Assembly (NCBI RefSeq): GCF_010499265.1 | Contig: NZ_JAAGSC010000042.1 | Span: forward strand, 10,389-74,388 | Reading direction: 5' to 3' | Length of the DNA stretch: 64,000 nucleotides | Source: Wenzhouxiangella limi | GTDB lineage: Bacteria > Pseudomonadota > Gammaproteobacteria > Xanthomonadales > Wenzhouxiangellaceae | Part shown: positions 15,949 to 24,137 of the stretch, one piece after another | Layout of the letters: each line of letters begins with the position of its first letter | Numbering within the stretch: the first letter of the stretch is position 1 | Notes under the pieces: generated by a model | Seen by the model: the letters and a program-made list of their open reading frames with translations, nothing else | What the model was told of the DNA's origin: nothing | Database searches by the model: none | Position numbers and translations under genes: made by a program

Positions 15949-17727
15949 TCATGAGGCCTTTTTCAGATCGGGCAGACCCTGAATACCGGCTTCTTCCAGC
16001 ACAACAAGAATGGGCGGCAGCGCATTCAGGGCGGCGCGGTAAGCTTCGCGGGCAACGATTTTTTCCAGATTACTCAAATGCACCACCAGCTTGAACCCTT
16101 GAGGACTGGCCTGGGCTGCCGGGCAGCCGCATTCGGCCAGTTCGGGTAGCAGGGTGTCGGGATTGTAGGCTTTGTCCAGATCTTGAACGGTCAGGTCGAC
16201 CCCCATGACGTCCCGGGCAATGGCGTCCCAATTGATCAAAACGGGCTGGTCTTGTTCGGTCAGCAGCAAATTGGCCGGTGCAACATTCCTGTTGATCAAG
16301 ACCCGTGGCATGGCATTGACCATGTGGCGCATGTCTGCCAGGCAGTCCAGAAAGGCATCCAGAAGCTTTTCTTCCTCAGGCTCGTTGCAGCCCAGACGGA
16401 TGCGGGCAAAGCGCTCGGCGTCCAGGCGGTCGCCGAGCGAGGCAAAGCTGCGCTTCAGACGTTCAGCCAGGGCCTTGTCCAGATCATGCTGCCACAGTGC
16501 CAGGCGCACCTGGCGCAATTTGGCCGGATAGTCTTTACCGGGACAGGCCTTGAGCACACCAGAGCGCAGCGCCAGAAAGCCGCGGCCGTGCACGGCACCG
16601 GAGCCCACAAACTCAGCTGACAGGCCCAGGGCCTTCGCCGAGCTACTTTGGTAAAACTGGACCTCGCGCGCCAGGCCGGCGTCTTTGGCGTTGCCGATTA
16701 CTTTCAACCGGAGTTCTGCCTGGTCTTCGGCCTGGGGCGAGGACACATACAGCGCCTGCCCGCGCACCGCAAAATCGCACCATTGCCACTGGCGATGAGC
16801 CATCTCGGGATAGCCCATCCGGGCAACTTCTTCAAACAGATCGCGACGACGATCGGGCATCAACAGCGTCTCGAAACTGACCTCGCGCGCTTGCCGCTTC
16901 TCGCGCACGTGCTGCTCGGGATAGACCAGGGCTTCGATACGCTCGCGCTGCTGCAGCATGAAATATCCGTCCTGGGTGCTCTTGACCATGCGCTGCAATA
17001 CCTGCCGGGTCAGGATGAACATGATCAACCCGATGATGAAGTTCATAGTCGGGTCGGTCAAAAAAAGAAACACCAGTACACCGAAAGCCAGGAAAGTGTT
17101 GACGGCCGAGATGTTCTGCAATACATCTACCCGCTTTTGCACGAACCGGTCGCGGGCCTCGGCCTGCTCGGGTGCCTGGTAACGGTTCCAGAAGCGCGCC
17201 AGAAAAATGATTTCGAGGATCACGGCCACCATAAGCACGGCCACCAGGCGCCACTCAAGCAACAGCCCCAGCGCAACGCCGCCGATCACGAGCAGGAGCG
17301 TGCCCCAGGTCTGGGCAACGCGCGAAAACACATCTTTCGCGAAGTCTTCCTCGGCGTCGAACAGGGTCGCTTTGTTGCCCTGAGCGCGAATGCGCGCACC
17401 ACCCCGTGCGCCCAGGCGGCTCAACACAAGATCCGATACCAAGTAGAGGATAAAGAAGCCGACAATGCCCAGGCTCAGATAGATGATCCAGGCCTGGCGG
17501 GTTTCCTGGGTGACAAAAAACTGCATGTACCGGGGAATGCCCTCCGTCCCGAGCATGATGATGATCTTCAGCGGCAGCATGAACATCAAAATGAACGACA
17601 CCTGATTGATCACCACCAGCGGCATGGAAAACAAAAAAGACCACGGCGCGCACCGACCGACCCGCCGAGTGACGTGAACCAGGGTTCGACTGTAATCAGT
17701 GATCAGGCTGGAAAAGCTGTTGGACAT
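15949..17727 (-). CDS. Membrane protein: transporter-like TM domain plus degenerate kinase-like domain
   Basis: Of 592 residues, the first 300 or so have about five hydrophobic spans, arranged somewhat like the membrane domain of an ABC exporter but without any nucleotide-binding domain. The rest resembles an aminoglycoside/choline-kinase-type fold. VLINRNVAPANLLL stands where HGDLHPGNIL is expected, and QPVLINWDAI where the metal-binding DW/DF motif sits. The catalytic HGD is replaced by NRN, so it is probably a pseudokinase or a binding module. GAGGAG lies eight bases before the ATG. Flanked by GT2 genes, it may act in lipid-linked glycan handling or assembly. I know of no characterised protein with this layout. 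Confidence 0.6.
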   Translation of the reverse strand: MSNSFSSLITDYSRTLVHVTRRVGRCAPWSFLFSMPLVVINQVSFILMFMLPLKIIIMLGTEGIPRYMQFFVTQETRQAWIIYLSLGIVGFFILYLVSDLVLSRLGARGGARIRAQGNKATLFDAEEDFAKDVFSRVAQTWGTLLLVIGGVALGLLLEWRLVAVLMVAVILEIIFLARFWNRYQAPEQAEARDRFVQKRVDVLQNISAVNTFLAFGVLVFLFLTDPTMNFIIGLIMFILTRQVLQRMVKSTQDGYFMLQQRERIEALVYPEQHVREKRQAREVSFETLLMPDRRRDLFEEVARMGYPEMAHRQWQWCDFAVRGQALYVSSPQAEDQAELRLKVIGNAKDAGLAREVQFYQSSSAKALGLSAEFVGSGAVHGRGFLALRSGVLKACPGKDYPAKLRQVRLALWQHDLDKALAERLKRSFASLGDRLDAERFARIRLGCNEPEEEKLLDAFLDCLADMRHMVNAMPRVLINRNVAPANLLLTEQDQPVLINWDAIARDVMGVDLTVQDLDKAYNPDTLLPELAECGCPAAQASPQGFKLVVHLSNLEKIVAREAYRAALNALPPILVVLEEAGIQGLPDLKKAS

Positions 17728-17739
17728 TCTGATTACTCC

Positions 17740-19227
17740 TCAATCACTGCCGGAAGCGCCCCGTTTGGGCAGCATGGCGTCGGCCACCGGAAAGGGACGC
17801 TTTTGGGGGGATTGTGGCATGTACAGGTCTGCAATGCCTTTGGCTGATGCATGCCAGTGTGCGTGAGCGCGATGATAGTCATGGCGCAACCCTTTGAGTT
17901 TTGTCATTAAATGGGTTTCGGACACGCGGGTTAGCGAATTCGGCTCGGAACGGGCAAAAGCCAGAGGCACCTCGGGCATGGCGGTACTAAGCGCCCGCAT
18001 TCCCCAGGCTGTGTAAATCCGGGATACATACTCTGCATCACAACTGCAGCGTAATTCGTCCCAATAACCCAGCGTATCGAAAACCGCCCGTCTAATGAGC
18101 AGAGAGGACGTATTGCACCGCACCCAACCAATCCAGGCCGAAGGCGAGCCCCAACCCCCAAACATCAACTCAGGCGTGGTGCGAACCCAGTTTGAGAAGC
18201 AACCCTTCAGTTCAGGCTGCTGCTGCATCAAGGTCATTTGGCGCTCGATTTTCTGGGGGTGTGACCAGTCATCGGCATCGTGCACGGTGATGAACTCGCC
18301 GGTGGCCGCGTTCAGCGCGTGGTTGCGGGCGGCGTATGGCCCACCGGGCTGTTCGGGCTGCAACAGCTTTACCCGCGCATCCTGGGCTGCGACGGCCTCG
18401 ACAGCGGCTGCCGTCTGATCGTCAGAGCCGTCATCGACCACAATGATCTCCAGGTCCTGATAGGTCTGGGACAGCAGGCTTTGAAGCGCTGTGTCAACCG
18501 TCGACTGCGCGTTGTAAGCCGCCATCAGCACGCTGACCAGCGGACCGTGCGCTGGGCGTCCCGCTTCCGTGAGCAAGGCGTCCATCCTCGATGCGCTGCT
18601 GTTCTTCAATTTCAGCGGCAGCAAGCCATGCCGCGCATACCAGTCGTTGAGATGAGCCAGCCAGGCCGCTCGACGCTCATTACGATCGTCGGCCGCCGCT
18701 CGCAGGTAATTAGCCCTCAGAAGGGCCACGTCTGCATGGTCCGGGTATGCAGCTTCCAGCCACTGCAGCCGCTTATTCGCGACTTGTAATTGGTCAGTGT
18801 GCACCAGCGCGTCGGCCTCCAGCAACGCCGGCAAATGGCGAAAAGGTGATTGTTTTTGTAAATCTCGCTCAAAATCCGCATCTTGCAGGGTTGCAATGAC
18901 GTCGGCCCAGCGCTCGTGCAGCGCATACCAGCGCGCGATCAGCCAGCACAGGTAATCGCGATCCAGCGGCTCGAGCTTGGCCCGGTCACGCAAATAGGCC
19001 TGCCTGACTCGATCAAAAACGGACTCATCGAACCAGAGGGCAACATGGTCTTCAGCTGCAAAGCGGCCTTCGTGGCGGCCGTGGGCATGAAAATGAGCCC
19101 ATGCATTCTCACCGGAACGAGCAACATCGGGGTATTGCGACAGGTACCAGCGCGGAGAAAAAAATCCAGGCGGGCGTGGCAGTTTGAGCTGTGCATGCAG
19201 CCAGCTTTTCAGTCGTTTTGACAACAT
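17740..19227 (-). CDS. GT2 family glycosyltransferase with N-terminal YPDVA-type module
   Basis: In this 495-residue product the N-terminus carries FFSPRWYLSQYPDVARSGEN and a later GRHEGRF. This short module precedes many polysaccharide glycosyltransferases. A helical segment follows, then a complete GT2 domain from about residue 225: VSVLMAAYNAQSTVDTALQS, EIIVVDDGSDDQTAA, GPYAARNHALNAATGEFI and HDADDWSHP (metal-binding acidic cluster). It probably transfers a sugar from a UDP donor in the cytoplasm. It is first in the GT part of this operon, separated from the RNase gene upstream by about 600 non-coding bases full of repeats. Confidence 0.8.
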   Translation of the reverse strand: MLSKRLKSWLHAQLKLPRPPGFFSPRWYLSQYPDVARSGENAWAHFHAHGRHEGRFAAEDHVALWFDESVFDRVRQAYLRDRAKLEPLDRDYLCWLIARWYALHERWADVIATLQDADFERDLQKQSPFRHLPALLEADALVHTDQLQVANKRLQWLEAAYPDHADVALLRANYLRAAADDRNERRAAWLAHLNDWYARHGLLPLKLKNSSASRMDALLTEAGRPAHGPLVSVLMAAYNAQSTVDTALQSLLSQTYQDLEIIVVDDGSDDQTAAAVEAVAAQDARVKLLQPEQPGGPYAARNHALNAATGEFITVHDADDWSHPQKIERQMTLMQQQPELKGCFSNWVRTTPELMFGGWGSPSAWIGWVRCNTSSLLIRRAVFDTLGYWDELRCSCDAEYVSRIYTAWGMRALSTAMPEVPLAFARSEPNSLTRVSETHLMTKLKGLRHDYHRAHAHWHASAKGIADLYMPQSPQKRPFPVADAMLPKRGASGSD

Positions 19228-19615
19228 CGTCGTTTAGCTATCCGTGCCCGCTGGCGCGGTCCAGCAAATGAGTCTGCTGAAACCGCGTCATCCGCTCAAT
19301 CAGCGACTTGCTTTCGGTCGCCGAGCGCCGAGACCGCAGCCCGTCAATATCTTCGATGGCGACAGGCTTACCTCGATGAATCGCGCGTCAGCCGGAGAGG
19401 TTCCTAATTGACATGGAGCTTTTCAGTGAGGAGGGTCAATCGACTGGGAGTCCCTGACAACCTCTGTTGCGTTGCCGTATTCGCCTGTTTTCGCAAGGCT
19501 TTTGATGAATCCTTCCATTTCCGGCGGCAGGTTGATATGCATCGTCGTCTCAGAGCTCCGAGCAACCATAGGATGTCCACATTATATCGATGAGTGACGG
19601 GTTACCGGCAAACCA

Positions 19616-19755
19616 GATCCCGGATCAAGTCCGGGATGACGGCTTGCGTTAGCTACAGGTTACGGGTTACGGGAAAATCAGATCCCGGATCAGGTCCGGG
19701 ATGACGGGTTGCGTGTTAAGGAAAATCAGGTCCCGGATCGAGTCCGGGATGATGC
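19616..19755 (+). repeat. Three copies of a REP-like palindrome
   Basis: GATCCCGGAT, about five variable bases, then TCCGGGATGA occurs at 19616-19642, 19681-19707 and 19729-19755, separated by about 20-40 bases of degenerate GGTTACGGGAAAA-type spacer. Each copy can fold into a GC-rich hairpin. The wider intergenic stretch 19228-19823 shows no gene. The same palindrome family occurs inside the adjacent coding sequence at 20726-20819. Confidence 0.75.
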
Positions 19756-19823
19756 TTTGCGTCAGTTACGGGAAACAGGTTTCAGGGTTCAGGTTTCAGG
19801 AAAAACCCAGCCGTTGGTCTGGT

Positions 19824-21341
19824 TCAGGTGGCCAGGGTTACTTCGGTTTTGTGGGCGTTGGCTTGGGCCCAGGTTTCGATTTTGGCGTTCAGTGCTTCCT
19901 GCGCGTCGCGTTCGCCGTGGACAAGGCGAATTTCTCTTGGCGGCTGAGGAATGCCCTGGATGAAGCCCATCAGGTCGTTCTGGTCGGCGTGGGCGGAGTA
20001 GCCGCCGATGGTGTGGATCCTGGCGCGGATGTCGATCCGTTCGCCGTCGAGTTCGACCCAGCCGCCTCTGGGGCCGAAGCGCTGGATGGCGCGGCCGGGG
20101 GTGCCCTGGGCCTGGTAGCCGACAAACAGCACGTCGTGGCGCTCGTCGCCGAGCATGGCTTTCAGGTAGTTGACCACCCGCCCCCCGGCGGCCATCCCGC
20201 TGGCGGCGATCACCACCGCGGGGCGGCCGGTGCGGGCCAGGTAGGCGACGGTTTGCAGGTGTTCTTCGTGGCTGTCGACGGTGTAGAGGTTGTCGAAGGC
20301 CAGCGGGTGGCGGCCGTGATCCAGGCGCTGGTGGGCTTCGGCGTCCCAGTAGGGCTTGAGTTCGCGGTAGGCCTGGGTAAAGCGGGCGGCCATGGGTGAG
20401 TCGACGATGATTTCCAGATCCTGCCAGTGCGGGTCGGTGGCGTGGTGGATGAGGTCTTCGAGCTCGTAGAGCAGTTCCTGGGTGCGGCCGATGCTGAAGG
20501 CCGGGACGATGACGGTGCCGTTGTTTTCCAGGGCGTGGTCGATGGCGGCTTTCAATCGGCTCTGGCGGGTGCTGCGGTCTTCATGCACGCGGTCGCCGTA
20601 GGTGCTTTCCAGGACCAGGATGTCGGCGCGCTCTGGCGGGTTGGGCGCCGGCAGCAGGGCGCTGTTGGGGGCGCCAAGGTCGCCGGAGAAGACGATGCGG
20701 GTGGTAGGGGCGCCTTTGCCGGGTAGATCCCGGATATCCGCCTGCGGCCGATTCCGGGATGACAAGGTGGTTTCGTTGTCCCTGTCATCCCGGCCGGAGC
20801 GCAGCGGAGAGCCGGGATCTCCAGCAGTCTGATCCAGTGCGCAGATGTCGACTTCCACGTAGGCCGAGCCGAGGATGTGGCCGGCGCGTTGCAGGCGGAT
20901 GCGCACGTGGTGGCGGTGGTCTTGGATCACGGTGTGCCAGGTGCGGTAGTCAAGCGCGACGAGGCGGCCTTGCACTTCTTGAAGGAAGCGTGTGATCAGG
21001 GCGCGGTCGCGCGTGAAGCCGATTTTCAGGGCGTCTTCAATCACCAGCGGCAGCACCCGGGCCGAGGGTACGGAGCACAGGATGGGGCCGCGGTAGCCGG
21101 CAGCCAGCAGGTACGGCAGGCGCCCGATGTGGTCGATATGCACATGGGTGACGATCAGCGCCAGCACGTCGTCGACCGGGAAGCTGACACGGTGTTGTTC
21201 GAGTTGGTCTTGCCCGACGGCATCCTCGCCCTGGAACAGCCCGCAGTCCACCAGCAGCGCACGGTCGGGTGCGATTTGCAGGCGGTGGCAGGAGCCGGTG
21301 ACGCCGGTGGCGCCGCCGTGGTGGGATATTGAAGGGGACAT
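19824..21341 (-). CDS. MBL-fold/beta-CASP ribonuclease-like protein with inserted segment
   Basis: A 505-residue metallo-beta-lactamase/beta-CASP protein of the RNA exonuclease (Ysh1/CPSF-like) group. GGATGVTGSCH leads in. The zinc motif THVHIDH is at residues 65-71, FSGDLG at 218-223, a beta-CASP stretch contains DSPMAARFT and ASGMAAGGR, and HTIGGYSAHAD is near the end. Such enzymes cut or trim RNA. Residues of roughly 167-212 are an extra segment encoded by two REP-like palindromes, inserted in frame between two conserved motifs. The gene is the first after the ops element at 21470-21488. A relative with a known role in polysaccharide operons is not known to me. Confidence 0.85.
   Translation of the reverse strand: MSPSISHHGGATGVTGSCHRLQIAPDRALLVDCGLFQGEDAVGQDQLEQHRVSFPVDDVLALIVTHVHIDHIGRLPYLLAAGYRGPILCSVPSARVLPLVIEDALKIGFTRDRALITRFLQEVQGRLVALDYRTWHTVIQDHRHHVRIRLQRAGHILGSAYVEVDICALDQTAGDPGSPLRSGRDDRDNETTLSSRNRPQADIRDLPGKGAPTTRIVFSGDLGAPNSALLPAPNPPERADILVLESTYGDRVHEDRSTRQSRLKAAIDHALENNGTVIVPAFSIGRTQELLYELEDLIHHATDPHWQDLEIIVDSPMAARFTQAYRELKPYWDAEAHQRLDHGRHPLAFDNLYTVDSHEEHLQTVAYLARTGRPAVVIAASGMAAGGRVVNYLKAMLGDERHDVLFVGYQAQGTPGRAIQRFGPRGGWVELDGERIDIRARIHTIGGYSAHADQNDLMGFIQGIPQPPREIRLVHGERDAQEALNAKIETWAQANAHKTEVTLAT
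20726..20819. repeat. REP-like palindromes inside a coding sequence
   Basis: Two palindromes of the GATCCCGG...CCGGGATGAC family lie at 20726-20763 and 20784-20819 in opposite orientation, about 20 bases apart. They are translated in frame as part of the beta-CASP protein. They match the intergenic copies at 19616-19755. Confidence 0.7.
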
Positions 21342-21469
21342 GGGTTACGGGAAATCGGTGGTCGGCGGGCTACTTCGGCCACACTGGCAACGCCACCAGA
21401 GGCTTTGGCGAGCTGAGAGACGCCAAGGCCAAGGCGGGATCCTTCCGTCTTTCATGACACGGTCCGTGA

Positions 21470-21488
21470 GCACGCTACCGCCCTTGGG
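21470..21488 (-). promoter_or_regulatory. ops/JUMPStart element (RfaH recruitment site), copy 2
   Basis: The minus strand reads CCCAAGGGCGGTAGCGTGC, identical over 19 bases to the element at 9934-9952. It lies about 110 bases downstream of the promoter at 21600-21627 and 130 bases before the beta-CASP gene, the position expected for an ops site. It would let RfaH carry RNA polymerase through to 13702. Confidence 0.75.
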
Positions 21489-21599
21489 TGAGCTCCCAAA
21501 GGCTAAGTTTCTTGAACGGATTTAATCAACCCAGGCGCAAGCCAGTGTTTGTTTCTGGAGGGGAATCTGCCGGTACCCCTTCTCCGACGCCAAGCGGTC

Positions 21600-21627
21600 A
21601 GTGTAAGGAAATGGATAGGGGTGTCAA
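21600..21627 (-). promoter_or_regulatory. Sigma-70 promoter for the 21341-13702 operon
   Basis: The minus strand has TTGACA (21627-21622), a 16-base spacer and TACACT (21605-21600). It gives a leader of about 250 bases that contains the ops element. The remainder of 21342-21716 holds no gene. Confidence 0.6.
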
Positions 21628-21657
21628 GGTGGCTTCGAATGCTCCAGAAAAGCTTAA

Positions 21658-21690
21658 CCACCAGCCCCGGAGCGGATCCGGGGCCGGTGG
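21658..21690 (-). terminator. Hairpin terminator after the broken repeat-protein gene
   Basis: CCACCAGCCCCGG pairs with CCGGGGCCGGTGG (12 of 13 bases) around a seven-base loop. On the minus strand it is followed by a weak T-rich stretch (TTAAGCTTTTC). It ends transcription from 21717 just before the next promoter. Confidence 0.5.
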
Positions 21691-21716
21691 CGCTGGTCAA
21701 GCAGTCAAGGCACGTT

Positions 21717-23070
21717 TCAGTCGGCCTGGAAGCGGCTCTGGAAGATCACGTCCTCGCGCGCCAGAATGATGTCGACATCGGAGTCCGGCTCGCCGCCGCT
21801 GATGGTAAACACGGTGTCGACCGACGGATCGCAGTCGCCATCGCAGAAGCCGGCGCCCACGACCACGTCGTCCAGGTTAGAGACCAGGTCGTTACGGACC
21901 ACAACGGTGTAGCCGCCATCCGGCAGACCATCAATCTCCCAGTTGCCATCGGTGCCAAGACTCGTCAGACCAACGAGTCGACCTTGAGCATCAAAGATTT
22001 CAATCTGGGCGCCTACCAGTCCGCGATCGCTGCCGTCCACAGCACGGCCCGATAACGCACCGCCGTCCAACACGCGCAGAACCAGCTGGCTGCTATCGAA
22101 CTGGCCATCCAGGCTCACCGCTGTGCCTCGCGTCACATCGCAGGACAAGGGGCAGGCCAGCGAATCGGGCTCGCGGTAGGCCACGTTGACGAAGCTTCCC
22201 GTTGTCACGCCACGGGCCTCACCATCGGTTGTGGCAACGTAATAATCACCGGCGCTGAAGGCCGCGCCTGAAATAAACTCACCCAGCCCATCGGTTTGGG
22301 TTGAGCCTACCAATTCGCCGTCTGCGTTAAAGAAAGACACGGTGGCGTTGGCCAGCGGGTTTCCGTCCGGGTCGAGCAAGATCCCGGTGATGCGGGAACC
22401 ACGCTCCAGAACAAACGCTAACGGACCGTTACCCGGCTCTCTTGCCGTGCGGTCAGATCCTGCGGGCTCTGCAGACGCTTGCGGGACCGTGATCGGTGTT
22501 CCCTGGGTTACATCACAGCGGCCACCCGGGCACGGCAGGCGCTGGTAAAGCTCATCGATCAACCCAGAGCCATTCAGCACCACCGCGAAATAGGTTCCGT
22601 TTGCAATACCGGTCAAGCGCCACGTGCCATCGGTAATCGGGCCGCGCTTGACTTCGCGACCTTGCTCATCATAGAGAACGACCTCGCCGGTGGGCAACGG
22701 GTTACTGAACTGGTCCGTGACTGTTCCGTTCAGTTCACTACCCGCTTCCAGCGCGAAATTGATGCCTTCGATCAGGCCGCCGCCAACCTGCAGCGGTGTG
22801 CCCAGTCCCGTTGAGCAGGGGAACGGGGTACAGCTGAAGCCATCGAACACCTCATCAACCAGGCCACGGCTATTCCGGGTCCGCGCAAAGTAGCGGCCAC
22901 CGGCCAGTCCACGCACTCCGAACTGTCCGTCAGCATCGGTTATCGGTGCAGCAACCAAGGCGCCCAAGGCGTTGTAAATCTCCACGGCAAGGCCGGCTTC
23001 AGGCTGCTGCTCTGAGGCATCAATGACGCGACCGGCCAGGCCGCCGCCAAAGGTCAACGCGAAATTGATG
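21717..23070 (-). pseudogene. Cna-B/carboxypeptidase-regulatory repeat protein, 3' part of broken gene
   Basis: About 450 residues of tandem beta-sandwich repeats (for example LTGIANGTYFAVVLNGSGL and IDGLPDGGYTVVVRNDLV). Each carries a paired-Cys element such as LPCPGGRCDVTQGTPI or GFCDGDCDPSVDT. It ends DVIFQSRFQAD, like the intact giant at 27225-33374, and is similar along its whole length to that protein's C-terminus. The frame stays open to 23070, where an ISL3 deletion derivative begins, so it has no native start or signal peptide. The probable 5' piece is at 23756-23977. The two no longer join and many repeats appear lost. Confidence 0.7.
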
Positions 23071-23709
23071 GGCTCTTCCCGGTTTTGTGTGGGTTGATCG
23101 GTTCGGATAGCCTAAGGACTGGCCCTGCTGTGAGTCCAGCCCATGCACGACCGCGAGCTTTACCGCCAGATTCTGGGTATCCAGGCGCCCTGGGCGGTTT
23201 CCGAGGTGCAGGTCGAGCTGCCAGCCACCGGTATCACCGTCCATATTCGCCATTCCGGCGCGGATCTGGCTTGTCCGCAGTGCGGGGCGATCTGCTCGGG
23301 CTACGACACCCGCGAGCGCAAGTGGCGGCATCTGGATACTTGCCAGTACAAGACCTGGCTGGTCGCGCAGGTGCCGCGCGTCCAGTGTCCGGAGCACGGG
23401 ATTCATCAGATTCCGGTGCCGTGGGCCGAGAGCAATAGCCGCTTGACGGCGCTGTTTGAGGACTTGGTGATTGACTGGCTCAAGATCGGCACGATTTCGG
23501 AAGTGGCTGAGCAACTGGGTCTGAGCTGGTCGGCGGTCAGCGGTGTTCAGGAGCGCGCAGTGGCGCGTGGCCTCGCGCGTCGCGGACAGGCGTTTCCTGA
23601 CTCGAAAAGAGCGATTCAAGGCTGCGATCTACTTTCATCTGGGCGGGCTCGACCTCTACCCGGAGGCGCTACGGAAATGAGCGCTACCCACACGATTCAG
23701 TGAAGAGCC
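23071..23709 (+). mobile_element. ISL3-family deletion derivative with both terminal repeats
   Basis: About 640 bp bounded by inverted repeats. The left end GGCTCTTCCCGGTTTTGTG (23071 on) matches the reverse complement of the right end (to 23709) at 19 of 24 positions. Inside is only the N-terminal part of an ISL3 transposase. No target duplication is seen: the left flank AATTGATG does not match the right flank AACAAAAC. This suggests the host gene lost DNA on the right side. Confidence 0.75.
23143..23703 (+). pseudogene. ISL3-family transposase, N-terminal part only
   Basis: The frame starts MHDRELYRQILGIQAPWAVS and has the family's zinc-binding Cys set (LACPQCGAICSGYDT, then VQCPEHG). A helix-turn-helix-like LFEDLVIDWLKIGTISEVAE follows. 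Similarity stops near residue 150 and the DDE catalytic core is missing, leaving 186 codons out of more than 400 expected. The residual element could move only if a full-length relative supplied transposase. Confidence 0.75.
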
Positions 23710-23755
23710 AACAAAACTTTACAGGAGGCCCCATGGCCTCTCAAATCAGACCGGA

Positions 23756-23977
23756 TCAGCCCTGAAACCCGTTGCGAGATTCGGATAGACCCACAAAAAC
23801 GACGACACGGACTCCCTCCAGTGGCGCCTGTGTCCCGGCATCGCGGACGACCCCGGAGATCGAGATATCCTGCGCCGAGGCCGGACTGAGCGCCGCGGCA
23901 ATCAAGAGCAAAATATACAGAAAGCTTGCCACGTAGCCCCCAGGCGCGCAGCGAAAGGTCCCAAAAACGCCAAACAT
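23756..23977 (-). pseudogene. Signal peptide and first residues of the broken repeat protein
   Basis: From the ATG at 23977 the frame gives a clear signal peptide (YVASFLYILLLIAAALSPASAQ) and then ISISGVVRDAGTQAPLEGVR, the start of a carboxypeptidase-regulatory-like repeat. It stops after about 73 codons. With the 3' part at 21717-23070 it looks like one secreted repeat-protein gene destroyed by an ISL3 insertion and a deletion. It could still make a short exported peptide. Confidence 0.55.
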
Positions 23978-24137
23978 GTGCTGTATCCTTAACACATTCC
24001 CCTCAGAAATCCTAGCAATGCGCCTAGCCCGAGTCAAACATTATTTCGGATCGGTACTGCCCGGCCCGGGGTTGACCTACAGGGGTGTTGACCTGGAGTT
24101 TGCGTACGACCTCACAACATAGAATCTTAGAGCCGCA

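Noticed and set aside
16648-17847. 399-codon plus-strand ORF
   Set aside because: It is the antisense shadow of the membrane/pseudokinase gene. The product is His/Gln-rich with no domain, while the minus frame has clear membrane spans and motifs.
19616-19755. Regularly spaced palindromes considered as a CRISPR array
   Set aside because: Only three imperfect copies with short degenerate spacers, and related copies lie inside a gene. This is a REP-like family.
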